Below are positions 1-6,281 of a stretch of DNA of 11,474 bases, piece by piece. Both the position numbers and the translations under genes were made by a program. Origin of the DNA: Verrucomicrobia bacterium TMED40 (GTDB lineage Bacteria; Verrucomicrobiota; Verrucomicrobiia; Opitutales; Seribacteraceae). The stretch's first letter is position 1. Each line of letters starts with the position of its first letter. The notes below the pieces were generated by a model, which saw only the letters and a program-made list of their open reading frames with translations, made no database searches and had not been told where the DNA came from. The DNA is taken from assembly GCA_002167605.1 (NCBI GenBank), contig NHCT01000040.1, forward strand, positions 57,572 to 69,045. The letters are read 5' to 3'.

Positions 1-83
1 TACCCTTGTTCAAGGAAATCCAACTAAACGAATTATCGTCACATCTAATTCCAGATTCCTTATAACTACGGAACCGTTTTAAA

Positions 84-302
84 TTAAGAATCTTCCTCGA
101 TTTTTCGTTCTAAGGTTATGAGCATTTTAACAACTGCCCCTTGGCTTGTCATGGAGGGGTTCATTGAAATTAATCGCCAACCTGCTTTGGCCAACTTGTT
201 ATTGTTTTTGGAGAGAAGTTCTGCCAATTCTTTGGAATGATCGTCGCCCTTCACTCGCAAACCACTTGGTGAGACCACGACTGTCTTATATTCAAAGGTC
301 AT
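84..302 (-). CDS. Small DUF4177-like protein
   Basis: This 72-residue soluble protein starts at an ATG at 302 and has no signal peptide or membrane segment. It has the layout I associate with the DUF4177 family: an opening strand (FEYKTVVV), a charged helix (about residues 22-38), the motif LAKAGWRLISM (about 37-47) and a closing strand (VVKMLITLERK). The family's biochemical function is unknown to me, so none is assigned. It lies 73 bases downstream of the tyrosine-kinase gene on the same strand, so it could be the last gene of the export operon, but a possible promoter sits in the gap. No clear Shine-Dalgarno precedes the start. Bases 1-83 beyond its stop hold nothing I can call. The family assignment rests on motif appearance and is moderately secure. 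Confidence 0.7.
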   Translation of the reverse strand: MTFEYKTVVVSPSGLRVKGDDHSKELAELLSKNNNKLAKAGWRLISMNPSMTSQGAVVKMLITLERKIEEDS

Positions 303-320
303 GATTAAAAACTTTAGCTA

Positions 321-348
321 ATTAGATTTCTATCTTGAAACCTGCAAA
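321..348 (-). promoter_or_regulatory. Possible promoter of the DUF4177-like gene
   Basis: Read on the minus strand, TTTGCA (343-348, 4 of 6 matches to the -35 consensus) lies 16 bases from TCTAAT (321-326, 5 of 6 to the -10 consensus). Transcription would start about a dozen bases before the ATG at 302. The -35 overlaps one copy of an 8-base direct repeat, TGCAAAAT at 343-350 and 367-374. The region is AT-rich, so a chance match is quite possible. Confidence 0.3.
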
Positions 349-375
349 ATTGAAAAAATAGGTAATTGCAAAATG

Positions 376-2652
376 TTAAGATGTTAATTTCTCAACAGGA
401 GCCTTTTCATCCTTTTCCTTACCATAATACTTATTGTAGTACTTATACCTAAAATAACCGTAACCGTAATATCCGGAATAGTAATACCCGGGTGTCTTTT
501 TCTGGGGGAGATCATTCAAAACTACCCCCAATACATTTGCACCAGTCTCCTCGATATTTTCCAGAAGGCTTTTAGCAACTTTTCGAGAAACCTTTCCGTA
601 TCTTGTGACAAAAAGCACCTCGTCTACTTTGCGAGCAATTGCAAGCGAGTCTGGAAAAAGGCCAATAGGTGGGCTATCCACAATAATGACATCTGCGATT
701 TGACGTAACTTGTTCATGACAAGGTCAAATTCAGCTCTTTCGAGCATTTCAGTAGCCGCCCTTGTCTTTCCACCAGAGGGCAAAACATGAAGGTTGGGAT
801 GGGTTTCGTGTAAAGACTCCTGAATGTGAGTGTCAATGTCTTTACTTCCCTTGACTACTTCGTTTACGAGAGTGACGATTCCCTTTTCGTTCGTTATATT
901 ACAAAGATTATGCAGTCCAGGTCTTCGTAGATCAAAATCAATGAGAATTGTTTTTCGGCCGTGATTTGCGCAACTAAATGCTAAATTAGCGGAGATGAGA
1001 CTCTTTCCCTCGCTTGGAATAGCAGAAGTGACCAATAGAACCTTAGGATAGTCTGCATTAGAATTCATCTGTATTCGACTATACATGCTTCTGAATGATT
1101 CTGTAAGACCATCGTCTAAATCATTTCCTACAATTAGAGGGCGTTCCCTCTCATCAACTTCTGAAATCTTTGGAATACCGCCAATCAAATCATGACCTAC
1201 AAAGACCTCTACATCCCAAGGGGACTTGACTCGATTATCAACGAATTCCAAAAGAATAGGCAATGCGAAGAATACTGAGAAGAAAATCATAAACCCGCTT
1301 TGTCGAATTTGATTTTTATCTGGCGTGTATGGCGCTGATGGTTGAGTCGCAAATTGTTCCTTGTGGAGTGGTTCTTCCTGCTCAGATGGCAATGCTTGCT
1401 CAATTCTCACATCGTTTAATCGATCATGTATTTGATCCGTACTTTTCCTAACAACAGCAAGTTGTCTCTCAAAATTTATTAGTTTCTCTTCGATTTCACT
1501 GAGTTTTCGAGAATCCTCCTGTACCTTTTGCATTGCTTTTGCGAACTCATTTTCCTGTGCAACAAGATGAATATACTTATCTCTTAGATCCTCAATCGCT
1601 GATTTAACCGCAAGATTCAAGGATTGCTTAACCTCTAGAACTTGTCTTGCGTTTTCCATCATTTTAGGATGTCTTTCTAAGTATCCGGTACCCGTTTCTT
1701 GATAATTCTTTCTGGTTAACTCAAGATTGTACAAGGTTTGTCGAAGGCTAGGAATATTCCCATAAGACTCGATAGCATCGAGTTCAAAAAATTCCTTAAT
1801 AACAGCAATATCACCAGCAACATCGGCAGATTGAAGAGAAGAGGTTTCATTACCAATACGCATTTGTATTTGCAAAATTTGCCTTAGCAAAGAGTTGATT
1901 CGAATTTGTTCTAGTTTACATTTGGTGATCTCAGCTTGGTACCGGCTTTTCCTGTCCGCAGTGTCCTTTTTCTCATCTTCCAAGAACGGTAACTGGTTAT
2001 TCTTTTTATACCCTGACATTTCTCCTGATATCCTCGATTCTTCATCAATGCTTTTTTGAAGGAGTACTTCTAGCACATTTCTAACTGATTCGACCTGCTG
2101 ACTCTTCTTACTCCTATGCAGTTTTTCGTACTCACTTTGTACTATATCCGCCACGATCATTGCCCCCTTGCCGCTTCTTGAATTTGAGTTGATGGTAAAG
2201 CGTGGCCTTCCTTCACTAGGAGGTGAAACTGAAACACCGTAGGAAACTGTAGCTCCCACATCCATCGAAATACCCTCCTTTAGATAAGGTTCTAGAAGAG
2301 CAGACTTGTATTCAGGGTTGTCCTTCACCTTTTGTATAACATTAACTCGTAATTCTTGGCTATTAAGACCATCAAGGTGTTTTGCTACCAATCCTTGGAC
2401 ATGCTGGTCTCGTTCAACTTTCTGAAGGTTTAAGATCGCTGGAGGTGGTATTAAGCGAAATGATGATGATGACTTGTAAAACTCTGGACTTTGAAGCTTA
2501 TTGTAGACAAAACCAAGTGAAATAGGCAAGGCAACCGTAAGAGCAAGTAACCACCGGTCTCTGATGATAAGAATAAAATCGGAGACTCCTTTTATGTTAC
2601 TTTTGGACCTGCCACCTGAGTGTATTTCGGTTGTATCTATTTCATCATCCAT
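376..2652 (-). CDS. Wzc-like polysaccharide co-polymerase with BY-kinase domain
   Basis: A 758-residue inner-membrane protein that should control chain length and export of a surface polysaccharide by cycles of tyrosine autophosphorylation. Domains in order: a short cytoplasmic N-terminus; TM1 about 33-50; a long periplasmic Wzz/GNVR-type region (about 51-450) rich in predicted coiled coil (about 180-420); TM2 about 453-470; a cytoplasmic kinase from about 510. Kinase motifs visible are Walker A SAIPSEGKS (543-551, Lys550), Walker A' ILIDFDLRRP (569-578, Asp572 and Asp574) and Walker B VIIVDSPP (655-662, Asp659). The tail (723-743) has 12 tyrosines, the expected autophosphorylation cluster. 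The oligomerization motif EX2RX2R appears as ESFRSMY (518-524), with Tyr in place of the second Arg. The ATG at 2652 directly abuts the stop of the Wza-like gene, so the two are probably translationally coupled. N-terminal chain-length and C-terminal kinase domains are fused, as usual for proteobacterial-type Wzc. Confidence 0.93.
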   Translation of the reverse strand: MDDEIDTTEIHSGGRSKSNIKGVSDFILIIRDRWLLALTVALPISLGFVYNKLQSPEFYKSSSSFRLIPPPAILNLQKVERDQHVQGLVAKHLDGLNSQELRVNVIQKVKDNPEYKSALLEPYLKEGISMDVGATVSYGVSVSPPSEGRPRFTINSNSRSGKGAMIVADIVQSEYEKLHRSKKSQQVESVRNVLEVLLQKSIDEESRISGEMSGYKKNNQLPFLEDEKKDTADRKSRYQAEITKCKLEQIRINSLLRQILQIQMRIGNETSSLQSADVAGDIAVIKEFFELDAIESYGNIPSLRQTLYNLELTRKNYQETGTGYLERHPKMMENARQVLEVKQSLNLAVKSAIEDLRDKYIHLVAQENEFAKAMQKVQEDSRKLSEIEEKLINFERQLAVVRKSTDQIHDRLNDVRIEQALPSEQEEPLHKEQFATQPSAPYTPDKNQIRQSGFMIFFSVFFALPILLEFVDNRVKSPWDVEVFVGHDLIGGIPKISEVDERERPLIVGNDLDDGLTESFRSMYSRIQMNSNADYPKVLLVTSAIPSEGKSLISANLAFSCANHGRKTILIDFDLRRPGLHNLCNITNEKGIVTLVNEVVKGSKDIDTHIQESLHETHPNLHVLPSGGKTRAATEMLERAEFDLVMNKLRQIADVIIVDSPPIGLFPDSLAIARKVDEVLFVTRYGKVSRKVAKSLLENIEETGANVLGVVLNDLPQKKTPGYYYSGYYGYGYFRYKYYNKYYGKEKDEKAPVEKLTS

Positions 2653-3321
2653 TTACAAAAGTCTTTCTGGCACTTCAATCCTGTCATTAGGGTAAATCCA
2701 AAATCTTTTCGATGAGCCGCGGATGTTTCCTGTGCTTAAACCCTCAACATCAACTTCGTAAGTCTTGGTTTCACGGGCGAACCCTTTTTCATCGAAAAAT
2801 GTTCTTGTTACATAGACTTTATTTTTGCGTGCGATATCATTAAAACCACCACTTCGGGCAATCACTTCAACAATATTCATAGCTTCAACTTCAGGTGGGA
2901 AGACATAAGGACCCTTTTTGTTAAGAGCACCTGTAAGAAAAACTGATCGATCAATGTATTTTGAAACTGCGACACTAACAATTGGTTGCCTAAAAATAAG
3001 TTTAGTTTGATAGGCTTTAGCTATTTTTGTTTCTGCTTGTTTTGCAGTCATTCCAACAAGAGAAACTTCTCCAAGGTAAACTAATCTCAAGTTACCATCG
3101 TTATTGATTTTTGAATCAACTGTACAATCAGGTTCACCTCGAACAAGAATTTTTACAGTGTCGCCAACTCGAAATTTATACCCAGTAGGATCAAGCAACA
3201 CAGATGGATCTTTGAACATGGATTGTCCATATGCAAATTCAGTATTTAAAAAAAATATAAATAGGAGATATAATTTCTTGTAGTAAATAAAAGAAAACAA
3301 TTTCTGACAACTCATTATCAT
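2653..3321 (-). CDS. Wza-like polysaccharide export protein (Poly_export/SLBB)
   Basis: A 222-residue exported protein that should form or line the periplasmic/outer-membrane exit channel for the polysaccharide. The N-terminus (residues 1-32) is a hydrophobic signal peptide with likely cleavage near AYG-Q. No lipobox cysteine is visible there, unlike E. coli Wza. A Poly_export domain follows (about 47-119, beginning YKFRVGDTVKILV), then an SLBB domain (about 126-175: FLTGALNKKGPYVFP, then VEVIARSGGF and ARKNKVYVTR). It ends at VPERLL, well short of Wza (about 380 residues), so it lacks the second SLBB copy and the C-terminal helix that crosses the outer membrane in Wza. The neighbouring beta-barrel may supply the pore; that is inference. 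The start is the ATG at 3321, with a second in-frame ATG at 3315. The barrel gene ends 28 bases upstream, and the kinase gene begins at the next base downstream. Confidence 0.9.
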   Translation of the reverse strand: MIMSCQKLFSFIYYKKLYLLFIFFLNTEFAYGQSMFKDPSVLLDPTGYKFRVGDTVKILVRGEPDCTVDSKINNDGNLRLVYLGEVSLVGMTAKQAETKIAKAYQTKLIFRQPIVSVAVSKYIDRSVFLTGALNKKGPYVFPPEVEAMNIVEVIARSGGFNDIARKNKVYVTRTFFDEKGFARETKTYEVDVEGLSTGNIRGSSKRFWIYPNDRIEVPERLL

Positions 3322-3349
3322 CTTGTGAATATTTCAATAAGTAAAGAAA

Positions 3350-4606
3350 TCAGAATTTACCGGTCATTTGGATTTGTAAGACATGTCTGTCAAAATCTTC
3401 ACTACCTCTGTCTATGTAACTAAAGTCATAACCACCTCTAATAGAAAAGAACTTATTTATTAATTTTCTAATACTAAACCCAAATCCATAATTACTGAAT
3501 GAACTGACATCTTCCAGTGTGTCAGAAGCTGGATATGTATATTCAGAGAATCCTGCGGTAACATATCCTGAACCGGTAAGATTTTCAATAAATCGATGGT
3601 TCACTCCAAATTGGGCAGATGTGCTCAAATTGGAAAAACCTTGAGCAGAGGGAATAAAACTCCGACTTAATGAGAAATTAGATGAAGTTTTTTGGTTATA
3701 CTTCCAGTTTAATGTAAGTGAAGAAATAATTGTTTGTTGTGATGCTGTCATCGCATTGTCAAAGTTCAAGTGGGAGTAACCCACCGAGGCAATTCCACTT
3801 AGTTTTGATGAAATATCTCCATTAACGCCAAAGGAAATGGTATGGCTCGAAGAATCTGCAAGACTTTGGCCTGTCGAGTTGTTGTGCGATTTTGAGACGG
3901 TGTAACTGTACTCCGTGAAGAGATCAAGTTTTTCGGAATAAATATAAAAAGCACGTGCGCGTAGAGGAAGACTAGATAAATCACTGTATGGTCTTGGGCC
4001 GGTTGACCCTGATTGATAATGCCTGTAAGTGTAGTCCGTGCCTGCACCAATACCAAACTTTGTGCTATGATTATACCTAAAGTTCAAACCTGATGTAAAA
4101 TATGTGTAAGATACCAAATCTTGCTCTAAGATACTAGCACCAACTTGCTGACCGACATCAAAAGTGGCATCAAATCTTATTTTGGCATTATTTGAAAATC
4201 TCTTATTTTTTGATAATGTATCATCGAAATCAATCACGAGTGTCGTTATTGGAATGACATAACTTTTATTGCTATTTTTCACGAACTGAGCAATTTCAAC
4301 ACCTGCGGAACCAGAAAGCTTTAACAGACTAATTTTTTTGTTAAAATACACTGCGGGTGAGAATTTCAAAATAAAATCATCTTCACTTTCTAGTTCCTCA
4401 CTTAGAATGTAGGGATTAGAACCTGATCGAGATTCATTAAACAAACTACTTGATACCCCGAATACTCGAGAGTCATAAGAGCCCGACAAACTTGCAGATA
4501 CCCCTATTTGACCTAACGGAGTGTCCTTAGCTGAGTATAGAAAACATAAGAAATTTGATAATAGCAATGCTAGTGTAAGAAACCTCATTGTTTTAATCAT
4601 GGACAT
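3350..4606 (-). CDS. Putative outer-membrane beta-barrel of the exopolysaccharide locus
   Basis: A 418-residue protein with a signal peptide (residues 1-25, likely cleavage after LYSA). The rest is made of alternating amphipathic strands with many aromatic and Ser/Asn residues, and it ends in a C-terminal phenylalanine (QIQMTGKF), the usual signal for insertion by the BAM complex. The opening SASLSGSYDSRVFG resembles the start of 'putative beta-barrel porin 2' (BBP2/DUF2320)-type proteins often found beside wza/wzc genes; this family match is from memory of the pattern. It probably sits in the outer membrane and may act as a secretion porin, compensating for the short Wza-like protein encoded next to it. 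It is the first gene of the minus-strand operon. In-frame ATGs at 4606, 4600 and 4588 make the exact start uncertain. I chose 4606, although no strong ribosome-binding site precedes any of them. Confidence 0.8.
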   Translation of the reverse strand: MSMIKTMRFLTLALLLSNFLCFLYSAKDTPLGQIGVSASLSGSYDSRVFGVSSSLFNESRSGSNPYILSEELESEDDFILKFSPAVYFNKKISLLKLSGSAGVEIAQFVKNSNKSYVIPITTLVIDFDDTLSKNKRFSNNAKIRFDATFDVGQQVGASILEQDLVSYTYFTSGLNFRYNHSTKFGIGAGTDYTYRHYQSGSTGPRPYSDLSSLPLRARAFYIYSEKLDLFTEYSYTVSKSHNNSTGQSLADSSSHTISFGVNGDISSKLSGIASVGYSHLNFDNAMTASQQTIISSLTLNWKYNQKTSSNFSLSRSFIPSAQGFSNLSTSAQFGVNHRFIENLTGSGYVTAGFSEYTYPASDTLEDVSSFSNYGFGFSIRKLINKFFSIRGGYDFSYIDRGSEDFDRHVLQIQMTGKF

Positions 4607-4611
4607 GCTCT

Positions 4612-4640
4612 ATTGAATTTATTGAAATGGTCATTGTCAA
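4612..4640 (-). promoter_or_regulatory. Candidate promoter of the export operon
   Basis: On the minus strand a perfect -35 TTGACA (4635-4640) is followed after 17 bases by TTCAAT (4612-4617, 4 of 6 to the -10 consensus). The -10 ends only 5 bases before the ATG at 4606, so transcription would begin at or just inside the start codon. That implies a leaderless message or use of the next in-frame ATG (4600 or 4588). The perfect -35 with ideal spacing supports it; the weak -10 and the geometry count against it. Confidence 0.35.
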
Positions 4641-4678
4641 CTGCTCGTTACAAAAGAATTTTTACTGATCTTGACAAT
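4633..4678. repeat. 8-base inverted repeat between divergent genes
   Basis: ATTGTCAA (4633-4640) and its exact reverse complement TTGACAAT (4671-4678) flank 30 bases in the intergenic region of the divergent barrel and polymerase genes. Each arm contains TTGACA pointing outward toward one of the two genes. The left arm is the candidate -35 for the export operon. The right arm overlaps the proposed TTG start of the polymerase gene. It could be an operator or paired -35 boxes, or chance. Confidence 0.4.
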
Positions 4679-6230
4679 CCTACATAAATGTATCGCTGGA
4701 GTGTTGGTTGCCATGCCATGGCTAAACGCTGGTTTGGCAGGAGAATGGCTTTCAAGTCTTTTCGCCATAATAGTTATTGTATTACTTGCTAAGACAATCT
4801 ACTTTAACAGAAAAGAAATAAAGAGGATTTGGTATATTTTCATACCGCTATATTTTTTCTTCCTCCTATTATTTATCTCATCGTTTAATGTGACCTTCCA
4901 AAAATTAGATGAGCTAAAATGGAAGTCCTTAGACTTGGATAATGCAATCGTGAAAGAAACTGATCCGGAGAAGATTAAGATGATCAATAATCATTTTCGA
5001 AACATTTATTTAATGGAAAAACAGGATCCTAAACTCGCAATAGCTATTTTTTTTAATTTAAAGAATACATACCTAAAAACATTTGGAAATAAACCAACTC
5101 CAGCATTATCAACTATTTCAAAATATGAAAATTTAATTACTCTGGGTACTTCTCATTTTATTCCTAGTTCGATAATTGCTTCTCACTCAATAATCCCAGA
5201 CTATTTGTATATAATATGTTCAATTTTATTTTTTTATCTATGTTATCTTTCGTTTCACAACAAAAAGAGCATACGCAAATTACTAATGACCTTTTTTATT
5301 TCATCAGGAATATTGGCTTTAGTAGGCATTTATCAGAAATATAATTATACACCGAACAATAACACACCAGAGATATTTGGAATATGGGATACACCTGAGC
5401 CAAGGTATTTCTTTGCGTCATTCACATATAAAAATCATTGGTCATGTTTCGCAGTAATCAGTCTCTCTGTTGGTTTTGCCTTTTTGATTAGAAATATACA
5501 CATACATACAGATAACTTTTTAAGATCAAAAATAATTCCATTTATATCTCTATTCTGTTTTATTTTATTTATAAGTACAGTATATTCAGCATCAAGATCT
5601 GGCGTGATCATTTCTCTACTTTTTGTCTCTATACTTTTTCCTTACATTAAAATATTTAAATCTAAAGTTTTATTTGTAATTTTATCTTTATCTTTTTCTA
5701 TTTTCTTTTTTTCCTTTAAAGATAATAAATCTATAACTGAAATGCATAATAATACCAAGCAGCAAATTGTACAATTTAAGCTTGGTGGGCTTCCACTCAG
5801 GTTACATCTTTGGCATGATTTGTATCAACAAATATCTCTGAGGACTTTTTGGGGATACGGTATAAATTCTTACCGTTCTATTAATCCAATTCATCAATCA
5901 AATGAAGTATTAAATATACGATCAATTGGCTTGCAGTATGCTCATAATTTATACACTCCCCTGATCGGTCACGGCCATAATGATTGGTTAGAGTTGTTTA
6001 GTGAAATTGGATGGATAGGGTTCTCATTCGTTTTGCTTCCGGCACTTTTATTAATAATTCGGGAAATGATTTCAACTGAATCTTTATTTGCCAAATCTTT
6101 GTTCCTTGGTTGTTTTTCTTATTGCCTATTTTCTCTTATAGATTTCCCAATTCGGACTCCTGCCTGCTTTATTATCTTTTGCGGGATTTTCGGTGTCGCA
6201 CTCAAATATTCCAAACTTTCGAGTAACTAA
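4671..6230 (+). CDS. O-antigen ligase/polymerase-type membrane protein (Wzy/WaaL superfamily)
   Basis: A 519-residue multi-pass inner-membrane protein that should join oligosaccharide repeats carried on undecaprenyl diphosphate in the periplasm, as polymerase or ligase. The Wzy_C-type signatures are present: SFTYKNHW (250-257), SASRSG (306-311, Arg309), WGYGINSYR (394-402) and the periplasmic motif GHGHNDWLELFSEIGWIG (433-450, His436, Glu445), followed by closing helices. A polar segment of about 100 residues (70-172) separates the second and third helices and is longer than I expect for the family. The chosen start is TTG because it keeps the full first hydrophobic stretch before PWLNAG. An ATG at 4713 (505 residues), with GGAG 11 bases upstream, is the alternative. 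Base composition is extremely AT-rich (8 G+C of 60 at 5641-5700). It is transcribed away from the export operon. Confidence 0.85.
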   Translation: MTILHKCIAGVLVAMPWLNAGLAGEWLSSLFAIIVIVLLAKTIYFNRKEIKRIWYIFIPLYFFFLLLFISSFNVTFQKLDELKWKSLDLDNAIVKETDPEKIKMINNHFRNIYLMEKQDPKLAIAIFFNLKNTYLKTFGNKPTPALSTISKYENLITLGTSHFIPSSIIASHSIIPDYLYIICSILFFYLCYLSFHNKKSIRKLLMTFFISSGILALVGIYQKYNYTPNNNTPEIFGIWDTPEPRYFFASFTYKNHWSCFAVISLSVGFAFLIRNIHIHTDNFLRSKIIPFISLFCFILFISTVYSASRSGVIISLLFVSILFPYIKIFKSKVLFVILSLSFSIFFFSFKDNKSITEMHNNTKQQIVQFKLGGLPLRLHLWHDLYQQISLRTFWGYGINSYRSINPIHQSNEVLNIRSIGLQYAHNLYTPLIGHGHNDWLELFSEIGWIGFSFVLLPALLLIIREMISTESLFAKSLFLGCFSYCLFSLIDFPIRTPACFIIFCGIFGVALKYSKLSSN

Positions 6231-6281
6231 TGTGAAAATTTATGTTGCTTCAGTGGTCCACTTTGGTTGATTATTATTTGC

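Noticed and set aside
4..15. CCTTGTTCAAGG palindrome as a terminator of the left operon
   Set aside because: Only a four-base stem is possible with a normal loop, there is no T tract on the minus strand, and it is 68 bases or more past the last stop codon.
3799..4056. 85-codon minus-strand frame inside the beta-barrel gene
   Set aside because: Same strand but a different frame of a clearly coding barrel; the translation has no protein-like pattern.
6250..6266. AGTGGTCCACT as a hairpin after the polymerase gene
   Set aside because: A four-base stem with a three-base loop and no T tract is too weak to call a terminator.
6246..6277. Promoter for the repeat protein: TATTAT at 6272-6277
   Set aside because: The nearest -35-like sequence is at the wrong distance, and the motif sits only 4 bases from the ATG; not supportable.
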